NCBI GenBank assembly: GCA_044361595.1
Contig: JBIKIN010000002.1
Coordinates: forward strand, 186,001-250,000
Direction: 5' to 3'
Source of the DNA: Pseudopedobacter sp044361595
GTDB lineage: Bacteria > Bacteroidota > Bacteroidia > Sphingobacteriales > Sphingobacteriaceae
Length of the DNA stretch: 64,000 nucleotides
The first letter of the stretch is position 1; every line of letters begins with the position of its first letter. The notes beneath the pieces are model-generated. The model saw only the letters and a list, made by a program, of their open reading frames with translations. It searched no databases and was not told where the DNA came from. Below, piece after piece: positions 53,346 through 62,103 of the stretch. The position numbers and the translations under genes were made by a program.

Positions 53346-54515
53346 CTACTTAGACTTTTCCAAAGCCCCTAAAACATCATTAATAATATCTTCAGCATTT
53401 TCTAAACCTACAGATAGTCTTATAGTACCTGGGTAAATTCCAATTTTTGCTCTTTCCTCTACAGTTAATTTAGAATGTGTTGTTGATGCTGGGTGTGTTC
53501 CTATAGTTCTGCTATCTCCTAAATTAGATGATATTAAAATCATCTTTAAAGCATCTAAAAATCTTTTAGCCCTATCAAAACCGCCTTTTACAATAAAAGT
53601 AACAATACCTCCACCTTGTTTCATTTGCCTTTTTGCCAAATCGTATTGAGGGTGAGATTTTAAATGCGGATACCTAACTACTTCTACTTCGCTATCGTTT
53701 TCCAAGGACTCGGCTACAGCCAAAGCATTAGCGCAATGTCTATCCATACGCAATGGCAAAGTCTCTAAACTTTTAGATAATAACCAAGCATTAAAAGCCG
53801 ACATAGCCGGACCAGTATGCCTGATGAAAAACATCATTTCTTTAATTAAATCGGCTCTTCCAACTACTACTCCACCCAAAACGCGACCTTGTCCGTCCAT
53901 ATATTTAGTAGCAGAATGGCTAACAATATCAACTCCGTAAGAAATTGGCTTTTGTAAATATGGCGTGGCAAAACAGTTATCTACATTAATAATAATATCA
54001 GGATGCTTCTCTTTGATTTTACATAACCACTCCAAATCCACCAATTCTAAGCCTGGGTTAGATGGAGTTTCTAAAAAAATCATTTTGGTATTTGGTAAAA
54101 TTGCATCTTCTAAGGCTTTTGGATTTGAAGCATCAACGTAAGTAGATGTAATTCCCCATCTTGGAAATAATGTGGTTAACAACTGGTGCGTAGAACCAAA
54201 TATAGACCTGAAAGCCACAATATGATCTCCCGCTTTTAACAAGCCAGCAAAAGAAGCAAAAACTCCAGCCATACCAGACGCAAATGCCAATCCAGCCTCT
54301 GCTCCCTCTAAATCACAAACTTTATCAATAAACTCGGTAGTATTAGGATTTGAATATCTAGAGTAAATATTACCTTCTTGTTCATCAGCAAATATTGCCC
54401 TGCCCTGCTCAGCATCGTCAAAAATAAAGCTTGATGTTAAATATAGTGGTACAGAATGCTCTCGATTACTTGATCTTTTTGCCTGAGTTCTGATTAATTT
54501 TGATTCTTCTTTCAT
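53346..54515 (-). CDS. O-succinyl/O-acetylhomoserine sulfhydrylase (MetZ-type)
   Basis: A 389-residue PLP enzyme of the Cys/Met metabolism family that makes homocysteine from an activated homoserine and sulfide. Features: YSRYSNPNTTEFIDKVCDLEG near residue 50, FASGMAGVFAS near 77, ETPSNPGLELVD near 149, NVDNCFATPYLQKP near 176 and SHSATKYMDGQGRVLGG near 200 with the PLP lysine. The DGQGRVLGG ending of the lysine motif is typical of the MetZ group rather than MetB or MetC. SSNLGDSRTIGTHPASTTH near 334 completes the site. It is followed by OsmC and Rrf2 genes on the same strand. Confidence 0.88.
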   Translation of the reverse strand: MKEESKLIRTQAKRSSNREHSVPLYLTSSFIFDDAEQGRAIFADEQEGNIYSRYSNPNTTEFIDKVCDLEGAEAGLAFASGMAGVFASFAGLLKAGDHIVAFRSIFGSTHQLLTTLFPRWGITSTYVDASNPKALEDAILPNTKMIFLETPSNPGLELVDLEWLCKIKEKHPDIIINVDNCFATPYLQKPISYGVDIVSHSATKYMDGQGRVLGGVVVGRADLIKEMMFFIRHTGPAMSAFNAWLLSKSLETLPLRMDRHCANALAVAESLENDSEVEVVRYPHLKSHPQYDLAKRQMKQGGGIVTFIVKGGFDRAKRFLDALKMILISSNLGDSRTIGTHPASTTHSKLTVEERAKIGIYPGTIRLSVGLENAEDIINDVLGALEKSK

Positions 54516-54535
54516 TTATTTTAAACTTCATGAGT

Positions 54536-54728
54536 AATGCTAAAATAAATTCAGCATCTCATACTTAAATATTTTCCTATTTGTAAGATTCCGAAATGAA
54601 TTCGGAATGACCTACTTAATGTTTCAAATATGATATGTCATGCTGAATTTATTTCAGCATCTCACATGCATAGCATTTTAAAAATCCCTATCTAATTAAA
54701 TAAGATTCCGAAATGAATTCGGAATGAC
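54536..54728. repeat. Cluster of short palindromic repeats
   Basis: A 28-bp sequence occurs twice without change, at 54584-54611 and 54701-54728 (117 bp apart); each has the stem ATTCCGAA/TTCGGAAT with loop ATGAA. Between them is TGCTGAA/TTCAGCA (54641-54659), and a partial version of the same (AAATTCAGCATCTCA) is at 54547-54561. It fills the spacer between the sulfhydrylase and uvrA genes and could act as transcript 3' ends. Confidence 0.75.
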
Positions 54729-54736
54729 TAAATAAC

Positions 54737-57541
54737 CTATTTAGTTTTTAATCTTTCTTTTAGATAGTGACCTGTAAACGATTTTTTATCATTAGCTAAA
54801 TCTTCTGGAGTACCTTCAAATACTAAATCGCCGCCTTCATCTCCTCCGCCTGGACCAATATCAATAACCCAATCGGCACATTTAATCACATCCATATTAT
54901 GTTCTATCACAATAATGGTATTGCCTTGCTCTATCAAAGCATCAAAAGATTTCATCAATTTTTTGATGTCGTGAAAATGTAATCCAGTTGTGGGCTCATC
55001 AAAAATAAATAATGTTTTATGACTATTATTCCCTTTAATTAAGAAAGAGGCTAATTTGATACGCTGCGCTTCGCCACCAGATAAAGTGTTTGAAGATTGC
55101 CCTAAATGTACATAACCCAAACCTACGTCAACTAGAGGCTGTAATTTATTAATTATTTTTTGCTCGTTTTGAAAAAACGCTAAAGCCTCGTCAATGGTCA
55201 TTTCTAAAACTTCGGCAACGTTTTTATCCTGATAAGTGATATCTAAAACGTGTTGTTTAAATCGCTTTCCTCCACAAGATTCGCAAGGCAAATAGATATC
55301 GGCCATAAACTGCATTTCAATTTTCACTTCTCCCTCTCCTTGGCAAACATCACATCTTCCGCCTTCCACATTAAATGAAAAAGCAGAAGGTTTTAATCCG
55401 CCAGCTTTTGCCGATGCTTGCGCTGCATACAAAGTCCTAATCTCATCCCATGCCTTAACATAGGTAACCGGATTTGAACGAGAGGAACGACCAATAGGAT
55501 TTTGATCTACCATCTCTACTGATTGGATTTGCCCTGTTGCACCTTCAATACTATCGTAAGCTCCGGTTTGCTCGCCAGAGTAATTACCAATCACTTTTTG
55601 CAAAGCAGGAAATAAAATCCGTTTAACTAAAGATGTTTTTCCCGAACCCGAAACACCAGTTACTGCGGTTAAAACATTTAAGGGAAATTTAACATCAATA
55701 TTTTTGAGGTTATTTTCTCTTGCTCCCTTTATTTCTATATAATCTTTTGGTCTTCTCCTATTTTTAGGGATTGAAATCTCTTCTACCCCACTTAAATATT
55801 TACCAGTTAAGCTATTTTTATCTTTTAAAATTTCTTGGTAATTACCTGCAAAAATTAAATTCCCACCTAAAGTACCTGCCTCTGGACCAATATCAATCAA
55901 ATGATCTGCAGCTTGCATCATTTCTTCTTCATGCTCTACAACCAATACCGTATTTCCTACATCTCTAAGTGCTTTTAATACACCAATTAACCTATTGGTA
56001 TCTTTAGGGTGTAAGCCAATGCTAGGCTCATCTAACACATAAACAGAACCTACTAAAGAGCTGCCTAAAGAGGTAGCTAAATTTATTCTTTGAGACTCGC
56101 CACCTGATAAGGTGTTTGATAAACGGTTTAGCGTTAAGTAACCTAAGCCCACTTCGTTTAGAAATAAAATTCTATTTCTAATTTCTAAAATTAAACGCTT
56201 AGCTATTTTTTGTTGCTGCTGGTCTAATTTTAGATCATCAAAAAATATTAAAGCCTTCTTTAATGGCATTAAAACAATATCAGTAATGGAGTGCCCATCA
56301 ATTTTAACATAAGTGGCATCTGGTCTTAATCTACTTCCCAAACAATCAGGACAATTAGTTTTTCCACGATACCTAGAAAGCATTACTCGGTATTGGATTT
56401 TATAGGTTTGCTCTTCTAAATACTTAAAAAAATCATCTAGACCTCTAAAGTATTTATTGCCTTTCCAAACTAATTTTTGCTCGGCTTTTGTTAATTGATT
56501 ATAAGAACGGTGAATTGGAAAATCAAATTTGATAGAGTTCTTAACTAAATCATCCAACCATTCTTTCATTTTCTCGCCACGCCAAGGAGCAATGGCGCCG
56601 TCATAAATAGACTTAGTTTTATCAGGAATTACCAAGTCCTCGTCAATTCCAATAACTTTACCAAAGCCTTCGCATTTTGGACAAGCACCATAAGGATTAT
56701 TAAAACTAAAAAAGTTTGGCGATGGTTCTTCAAATTTAATTCCATCTAGCTCAAATCGATCAGAAAATGGTTTTCTTTTTCCGTCAAAATCTATATAACA
56801 GTCTCCTTTACCTTCAAAAAAGGCCGTTTGAACAGAGTCGGCTATTCTGCTGATTGTCTCATCCTCTTGGTTAGTTACAATCCTATCCACAATGATTAAT
56901 ACCTGAGAGGCATCAATAATCTCATGATTTTCGACTGTTTCATCTTCTAAAACTTGCTCAACTTTTTTAATCTCATCATTTATAACTACTCTAGAAAATC
57001 CTTTTTGAAGTAACACAGCTAATTCTTCTTTGAGTGTTCTTTGGTTATGCGGATAAAGTGGGCACAAAATAGTTACTGTGCTTTCTTGTGGTAGGGCAGC
57101 TATATAATTTACAACATCAGTTACAGAATCTTTCTTAACCAATTGGCCCGATACAGGCGAAATAGTTTTTCCAATTCTACTAAATAATAATTTTAGATAA
57201 TCATAAATTTCTGTAGATGTGCCTACTGTAGAGCGGGGATTTGAAGTAATTACTTTTTGTTCTATAGCAATAGCAGGAGCAATTCCTTTAATGTAATCTA
57301 CATCGGGCTTATTCATACGCCCCATAAACTGCCTTGCGTAAGACGATAGGCTTTCTACATATCTTCGTTGCCCTTCGGCATAGAGAGTATCAAAAGCCAA
57401 AGAAGATTTTCCAGAACCAGACATGCCTGTAATAACAACCAATTGGTTTTTAGGAATAGCAACATCAATATTTTTTAAATTGTGTACCCTAGCTCCTTTA
57501 ATAAGAATGTTTTTTTGTGGATCTTGATCTTCTAATTTCAT
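54737..57541 (-). CDS. uvrA: Excinuclease ABC subunit A
   Basis: A 934-residue DNA-damage recognition ATPase of nucleotide excision repair. Both ABC modules are complete: GMSGSGKSSLAFDTLYAEG near residue 39 and GVSGSGKTSLVKRIL near 633 as Walker A, TLSGGESQRINLATSLGSS near 485 and TLSGGEAQRIKLASF near 825 as signatures, with YVLDEPSIGLHP and FIFDEPTTGLHF as Walker B. Zinc-binding cysteines lie in YGACPKCEGFGKV with CPDCLGSR, and in GGRCDVCQGEG with LPCESCGGKR. The start MKLEDQDPQKNILIKGARVHN is normal. It is a single gene on the minus strand; the spacer to its left carries palindromic repeats. Confidence 0.97.
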   Translation of the reverse strand: MKLEDQDPQKNILIKGARVHNLKNIDVAIPKNQLVVITGMSGSGKSSLAFDTLYAEGQRRYVESLSSYARQFMGRMNKPDVDYIKGIAPAIAIEQKVITSNPRSTVGTSTEIYDYLKLLFSRIGKTISPVSGQLVKKDSVTDVVNYIAALPQESTVTILCPLYPHNQRTLKEELAVLLQKGFSRVVINDEIKKVEQVLEDETVENHEIIDASQVLIIVDRIVTNQEDETISRIADSVQTAFFEGKGDCYIDFDGKRKPFSDRFELDGIKFEEPSPNFFSFNNPYGACPKCEGFGKVIGIDEDLVIPDKTKSIYDGAIAPWRGEKMKEWLDDLVKNSIKFDFPIHRSYNQLTKAEQKLVWKGNKYFRGLDDFFKYLEEQTYKIQYRVMLSRYRGKTNCPDCLGSRLRPDATYVKIDGHSITDIVLMPLKKALIFFDDLKLDQQQQKIAKRLILEIRNRILFLNEVGLGYLTLNRLSNTLSGGESQRINLATSLGSSLVGSVYVLDEPSIGLHPKDTNRLIGVLKALRDVGNTVLVVEHEEEMMQAADHLIDIGPEAGTLGGNLIFAGNYQEILKDKNSLTGKYLSGVEEISIPKNRRRPKDYIEIKGARENNLKNIDVKFPLNVLTAVTGVSGSGKTSLVKRILFPALQKVIGNYSGEQTGAYDSIEGATGQIQSVEMVDQNPIGRSSRSNPVTYVKAWDEIRTLYAAQASAKAGGLKPSAFSFNVEGGRCDVCQGEGEVKIEMQFMADIYLPCESCGGKRFKQHVLDITYQDKNVAEVLEMTIDEALAFFQNEQKIINKLQPLVDVGLGYVHLGQSSNTLSGGEAQRIKLASFLIKGNNSHKTLFIFDEPTTGLHFHDIKKLMKSFDALIEQGNTIIVIEHNMDVIKCADWVIDIGPGGGDEGGDLVFEGTPEDLANDKKSFTGHYLKERLKTK

Positions 57542-58005
57542 TTATTGCCTTTGATTGCTCGTTTAGATTAATAAATAAACAAGTCTTTTTGTTGCGATTT
57601 GCAAAAATAAAGCTATTATTTGTCTTTTTAAGATTAAGTATCAATATGACTTAGATTAAACCTAAATAAATCTAACAAATAAAATTGAGGGTCTGATACA
57701 ATAAGTACGTATTAAAAAATGAGTCCTAAAAATGGCTAAAATTATTTTTTCAATTTTTTGTATCACTTGCTAAGAAACCACCGTATTTAGAATTAATATT
57801 GTTTATATTGTGATAATAAATGTAAGTCATTTAAAAATCATTAAACAGTATTTAATATTTATAATTTTAAATAATACACTTTAAAATTATTTATAATAAA
57901 TTATAACTTTATTTGACTAATAAATTAATATACACCAAACAAAAAATAGCTTATAGATAAAACTCTTACTCAATTAATAGTACAAATAATTTAATTAGGA
58001 GTAAT
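57542..58005. other. AT-rich spacer between uvrA and the ECF sigma gene
   Basis: It holds the divergent promoters of the two genes. On the minus strand a -7-like TATTTTTG (57602-57609) lies 60 bp before uvrA, without a clear -33 partner. TGATACAA (57694-57701) and TTGTATCA (57758-57765) form a weak inverted pair. I see no gene. Confidence 0.5.
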
Positions 58006-58590
58006 ATGAGCTTTCAAGAACTTACAGACCAAAAATTGGTAAATCTTTACATCAATGGTAAAGAATCTGCACTATCTGAATTAATTAGCCGCCACAAATC
58101 AAGAATCTATACTTCAATTTATTTATTGGTTAAAGACGAATATTTAGCCGAAGATATCTTCCAGGATACTTTTATTAAAGTTATTAAAACTTTAAAAGCG
58201 GGTAGGTATAATGAAGAAGGTAAGTTTTTACCTTGGGTTTTAAGAATTGGGCATAACTTGGTTATAGATCATTTTAGAAGAGAAAAGCGCAAACCTACAA
58301 TCACCAATAGTGATGGCTTTGATATTTTTGATGTAATTGGCATTTACGATGAAAGTATGGAAGAAAAAATGGTAAAACAACAAACTCATGATGATTTAAA
58401 AAAATTAATTCATTTACTACCATCAGAGCAAAAAGAAGTCTTGATTATGAGACATTATGGAGAACTTTCTTTTAAAGAAATAGCTGATTTAACAGAAGTT
58501 AGCATAAACACTGCGTTAGGTAGAATGCGCTATGCATTAAACAATTTGCGCAAAATGATGATTACCAAGGAATTAACATTGAAAAATTAA
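58006..58590 (+). CDS. ECF RNA polymerase sigma factor
   Basis: A 194-residue sigma factor with both conserved regions: region 2 (LAEDIFQDTFIKVIKTLKAG, LPWVLRIGHNLVIDHFRREKR, about residues 45-97) and region 4 (LPSEQKEVLIMRHYGELSFKEIADLTEVS, given in part: SFKEIADLTEVSINTALGRM, about 158-178), which bind the -10 and -35 equivalents. A longer linker joins them (about 98-125). No anti-sigma gene adjoins it; a 64-residue unknown gene follows on the same strand instead. The control signal is therefore unknown. The gene stands downstream of a long AT-rich region. Confidence 0.93.
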   Translation: MSFQELTDQKLVNLYINGKESALSELISRHKSRIYTSIYLLVKDEYLAEDIFQDTFIKVIKTLKAGRYNEEGKFLPWVLRIGHNLVIDHFRREKRKPTITNSDGFDIFDVIGIYDESMEEKMVKQQTHDDLKKLIHLLPSEQKEVLIMRHYGELSFKEIADLTEVSINTALGRMRYALNNLRKMMITKELTLKN

Positions 58591-58670
58591 TTTAATATTT
58601 TTTATTGAAATCATAAAATAATAGCATTTGTACGACGTTTCTTATTGTATAAACTTTAATTTAAAAGAAT

Positions 58671-58865
58671 ATGATAGAAACCTCTACTCCATTAAAAAAT
58701 GAAATTGATTTTAATCAAATGCAATTTATGACTGATGATTTAATTAGCCAAGAAAATGAAAATGATTATTATAACTCTATTAAACCAAATTTAGATAGAT
58801 TAATAAAAAATCCATCAGAAAAAGTGGTGACTCAAATATTAGAGTTTTCTAAATCAATCAAATAA
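58671..58865 (+). CDS. Small hypothetical protein following the sigma factor
   Basis: A 64-residue soluble protein: MIETSTPLKNEIDFNQMQF at the start and SEKVVTQILEFSKSIK at the end. It is acidic at first, then basic, with two probable helices; no membrane segment, signal or zinc motif, so it is not a standard anti-sigma. It lies 80 bp after the sigma gene and ends in a strong terminator that overlaps its stop, so the two genes likely share a transcript. It might bind the sigma factor or be its target; nothing in the sequence proves that. Confidence 0.7.
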   Translation: MIETSTPLKNEIDFNQMQFMTDDLISQENENDYYNSIKPNLDRLIKNPSEKVVTQILEFSKSIK

Positions 58866-58903
58866 AAAATGGGCTTTTCTATAAAAGAAAAAGCCCATTT
58901 TTT
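58864..58903 (+). terminator. Intrinsic terminator of the sigma-factor unit
   Basis: AAAAAATGGGCTTTT (58864-58878) pairs with AAAAGCCCATTTTTT (58889-58903), a 15-bp stem that ends in T-rich sequence. Confidence 0.9.
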
Positions 58904-59010
58904 ATTTCTGCCTTCTTCTTAAGATACTTATTATTAGAGGCTTTATTTATTTTTTACATTTTTTTGTAATATTTTAGGGATTACATACTCTAAAATAAAA
59001 CAACAAAATA

Positions 59011-59367
59011 ATGAACGACCAATATCTATATTCTTTCTCTAATATTACCTTAGAAGAAATACAATTTATTAAAGAAATTACTGCCAATTTAACCGAAGAT
59101 TCTAAGAAGAATTTTATGATGATGTATAGTAGTAAAAGAAGAGATCCTCAACATATTTTATTAATGTGTATACTGGGTTTTGTGGTTGTTGCTGGCGTAC
59201 AAAGATTTGCAACTAACCAAATTGGAATGGGTATATTGTATTTAATTACAGGTGGTTTATGTTTAATTGGTACAATTATAGACACCATTAACTACAAAAA
59301 CATAGCTAATGAATTTAATCATCAGATGGCATTAGAAAGTAGAGCTTTTTTAGTGGCAACTAAATAA
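59011..59367 (+). CDS. TM2-domain membrane protein
   Basis: A 118-residue protein with a soluble, helical N-terminal half (ITLEEIQFIKEITANLTEDS) and two membrane segments: ILLMCILGFVVVAGVQRFA (about residues 48-66) and GILYLITGGLCLIGTIIDTI (about 75-94). VQRFATNQIGMGILYLITGG with the terminal Asp of the second helix is the TM2 signature. The family's function is not known. Its C-terminal 24 residues are cytoplasmic-like. It is convergent with the TPR protein gene, with only 3 bp between the stops and no visible terminator. Confidence 0.85.
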   Translation: MNDQYLYSFSNITLEEIQFIKEITANLTEDSKKNFMMMYSSKRRDPQHILLMCILGFVVVAGVQRFATNQIGMGILYLITGGLCLIGTIIDTINYKNIANEFNHQMALESRAFLVATK

Positions 59368-59370
59368 AAT

Positions 59371-60834
59371 CTAGTCACTAGTCATTTCGTTAATTTGTTC
59401 GATAACGTCTTCTAGGCTTTTGGCTTCATTTTCTATCATTCTAAAGTATTGATTTTTGTTATCTTCAAAACCTGATATTAAAATTAAACCAAGAATATTA
59501 GCCGTATGCTTTCTTATTTGATGAGAGTTAAAATAAGCTAGTTCTTTTAATTTTTCATTCTTTTTCCTAATTGTTTCAGTTCTTAAAGCAATGATTTGTT
59601 CTAAATCTTGGTTTTGCTTTTGAATTGTTTTGTTAGCAATATCTAATTGATGATAAGCCTTATTTTTATTTAGAAAATTAATGTATAACAAAATACCTAA
59701 AAAAATGGTTATTGATATTCCTGCAACAAGTAATATTGAAATGGTATTTTGCTTTTTTAATTCCATTTCTTTAAACTGGGCAAACAATCTTAAATCATCG
59801 TTTTCTTGATCTTTTTGATCAGTAATGATTTTATTTAAAGAACTTGATATTTGGCCAGATGTATTATAACCTAACACTTTGTCCTTTAATTCGTCTTTTA
59901 TTTTAGTATAATTTAAAGCCTCTTTATAATCTTCCTTCTTGATATTCAAATTAACTAAAGCGTTATAAACAGAAATTAATTCTAATTGGGCGTTAGATGT
60001 CTTAGCTATCTGTAATGCTTTGGATAGAAAGTTTTCACTTTCATTTAACCTATTTTGTTCAAGTCTAATGGTAGATAATCCAATTAAAGCTTTTATGACT
60101 TGATCGGGTTCTGCATTCTGATAACCTAATACCTTATAAAAAGCGAACTCGGCAGAATCTTTAACTCCTTTTGCCGAATATAATTCGCCCATTTTAGTGT
60201 GGTAAAACCCATCATCAAATATGGAAGAGTTATCGGCTTGCACCCTCCTTGCTTTCTTTAAATAACTAATCGCTTTCTTTAAATCCTTCTCCTTATATGC
60301 AATATCGGAGAAAATACTCAACGATATAGCTAAAGAATTTGAATTTCTAAATTCTTTATTAACCTCATAGGCCTCATTAGCATATTTTTTTGCACTTTCA
60401 ATATCGCCAATAGCAATTAACACACTTGCAATATTGTTTAAGTTTTTACCAGATTCCTTTAAAATTCCTTGGTTTTTATTAATGTAGAGTGATTTTAAAT
60501 AATTTTTTAAAGCTAGGTCTAACTTACCTATAGTTTGATAAGCTAACCCTAAAAAGTTATATCCCTTAGCTAAACCAAATTTATAATCATTCTCTTTAGA
60601 TAACCTAACAACGCTATCAGCAAAAAGCACACTTTTATCAAAGTCTATATATTGGTATGCATAAGAAATCTTACCTAAAAGGCCAATTTTGAGATATACA
60701 TCTCTAGTAGTATCTGTAACCGTTAAAGCAGAATCGATAGATCTTAACTGTATACTCTTAGTTTGAGCAACAAGCATTAAGCTATTAAATATAAATAATA
60801 GAGATAGACTTATTTTAAAGTATACATTCACCAT
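59371..60834 (-). CDS. TPR-repeat membrane protein ending in a histidine-kinase-like H-box
   Basis: A 487-residue protein: signal peptide MVNVYFKISLSLLFIFNSLMLVAQ, then about ten TPR helix pairs in the periplasm (GLAKGYNFLGLAYQTIGKLD, SGKNLNNIASVLIAIGDIES), a membrane helix (SILLVAGISITIFLGILLYI, near 365-385), a coiled coil (about 395-435) and LKELAYFNSHQIRKHTANIL near 436. The latter resembles the dimerisation/H-box of histidine kinases (Phe-x-Ser-His). The protein ends about 35 residues later, so no ATPase domain is present. It might sense in the periplasm through the TPRs and act as a phosphate acceptor or scaffold. Confidence 0.8.
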   Translation of the reverse strand: MVNVYFKISLSLLFIFNSLMLVAQTKSIQLRSIDSALTVTDTTRDVYLKIGLLGKISYAYQYIDFDKSVLFADSVVRLSKENDYKFGLAKGYNFLGLAYQTIGKLDLALKNYLKSLYINKNQGILKESGKNLNNIASVLIAIGDIESAKKYANEAYEVNKEFRNSNSLAISLSIFSDIAYKEKDLKKAISYLKKARRVQADNSSIFDDGFYHTKMGELYSAKGVKDSAEFAFYKVLGYQNAEPDQVIKALIGLSTIRLEQNRLNESENFLSKALQIAKTSNAQLELISVYNALVNLNIKKEDYKEALNYTKIKDELKDKVLGYNTSGQISSSLNKIITDQKDQENDDLRLFAQFKEMELKKQNTISILLVAGISITIFLGILLYINFLNKNKAYHQLDIANKTIQKQNQDLEQIIALRTETIRKKNEKLKELAYFNSHQIRKHTANILGLILISGFEDNKNQYFRMIENEAKSLEDVIEQINEMTSD

Positions 60835-61005
60835 AAATTTTTAATACTGACAAATTCCTATGGTTCAAATAAAATATTTGAGTAAAAATTCATCGAATTA
60901 AATTAAATCAAACAAAACTAAATTAAAAGAAGAATATAATAGTTAAACTTAAAAATACTTTTACAATAATTGTTATATGCATAGTCTAAACTTTATTTTT
61001 GTTAT

Positions 61006-62103
61006 ATGATTATAAAAGAACTGATTGAATTTTTAGAGCGTTATGCACCTCTAAGCTATCAAGAAGATTATGATAATGCGGGATTGATTGTAGGAAATCA
61101 TCAAGATGAAATTAAAAGCGGATTAGTTTGTTTAGATTGTACAGAACAAGTAATTGAAGAGGCAATAACAAAAAAATACGACATCATCATTGCTCATCAT
61201 CCTATTATATTTAGGGGATTAAAAAAATTAAATGGTAAAAATTATATTGAACGAGTAATTATAAAAGCCATTAAGAATAATATTGCTATTTATGCCATAC
61301 ATACTAATTTAGATAATGTAATTAATGGTGTAAATGATAAAATATGCGATAAACTTGGATTAATAAATCGGAAAATTTTATCCCCAAAAAAACATAATTT
61401 AAAAAAATTAGTCACATATATACCTGTAAACTATGCTGAAGCAGTTAAAGAAGCAATTTTTAATGCTGGTGCCGGAAAAATTGGGAACTATTCTAATTGC
61501 AGTTTTAACACTTTAGGAAACGGCACTTTTAAAGCCGATAAAAATGCTAATCCTTTTGTAGGAGAACAAGATAAAGTTCATACAGAAGAAGAGTTAAAAG
61601 TCGAGGTTATATTTGATACAGCAAAACAATCGGAAATTTTAAACGCTTTAATACAAACACATCCCTACGAAGAGGTAGCTTTTGATATTTATCCATTAGA
61701 GAACAAAAACCAGCAGATAGGTTCTGGGATGATAGGTGAACTAACTGATGAAATTGAAGAAAAACGATTTTTACAGAACTTAAAACAGGTAATGAATGTA
61801 TCTGTTATCAGACACACCCAGTTATTAAGCAAGAAAATTAATAAAGTTGCTGTTTGTGGAGGTTCTGGAAGTTACCTTTTAAATGATGCCATACAAGCTG
61901 GAGCTGATATTTTTATTACCGCAGATTTTAAATATCATGAGTTTTTTGATGCAGATGGGAAAATAATAATTGCAGATATAGGACATTATGAAAGCGAGCA
62001 ATTTACACAAGATTTACTATTAGATATTATTACGAAAAATTTTCCTAACTTTGCAATCCGTTTAACAGAAAATAATACAAACCCAATAAAATATTTGTCG
62101 TAA
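61006..62103 (+). CDS. NIF3-like dinuclear metal-centre protein (YbgI/DUF34)
   Basis: A 365-residue member of the NIF3 family. The metal-binding motifs are complete: YDIIIAHHPIIFRGLKKLNG near residue 65 (two His), YAIHTNLDNVINGVND near 100 (Asp) and ADIGHYESEQF near 325 (His, Glu). The middle (about 130-235) is the inserted CutA/PII-like domain (LVTYIPVNYAEAVKEAIFNA, THPYEEVAFDIYPL), so it is the longer, Gram-positive/Bacteroidota version. A hydrolase for nucleotide-like or folate-related substrates has been suggested for relatives, but the role is open. It overlaps the zinc-ribbon gene by one base (TAATG). Confidence 0.93.
   Translation: MIIKELIEFLERYAPLSYQEDYDNAGLIVGNHQDEIKSGLVCLDCTEQVIEEAITKKYDIIIAHHPIIFRGLKKLNGKNYIERVIIKAIKNNIAIYAIHTNLDNVINGVNDKICDKLGLINRKILSPKKHNLKKLVTYIPVNYAEAVKEAIFNAGAGKIGNYSNCSFNTLGNGTFKADKNANPFVGEQDKVHTEEELKVEVIFDTAKQSEILNALIQTHPYEEVAFDIYPLENKNQQIGSGMIGELTDEIEEKRFLQNLKQVMNVSVIRHTQLLSKKINKVAVCGGSGSYLLNDAIQAGADIFITADFKYHEFFDADGKIIIADIGHYESEQFTQDLLLDIITKNFPNFAIRLTENNTNPIKYLS

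Noticed and set aside
57694..57765. Inverted TGATACAA/TTGTATCA pair as an operator.
   Set aside because: The arms are only 8 bp and 56 bp apart in AT-rich DNA; not enough to support a site.
59340..59400. A frameshift removing an ATPase domain from the TPR/H-box protein.
   Set aside because: The next DNA codes for the convergent TM2 gene and shows no kinase motifs in any frame.
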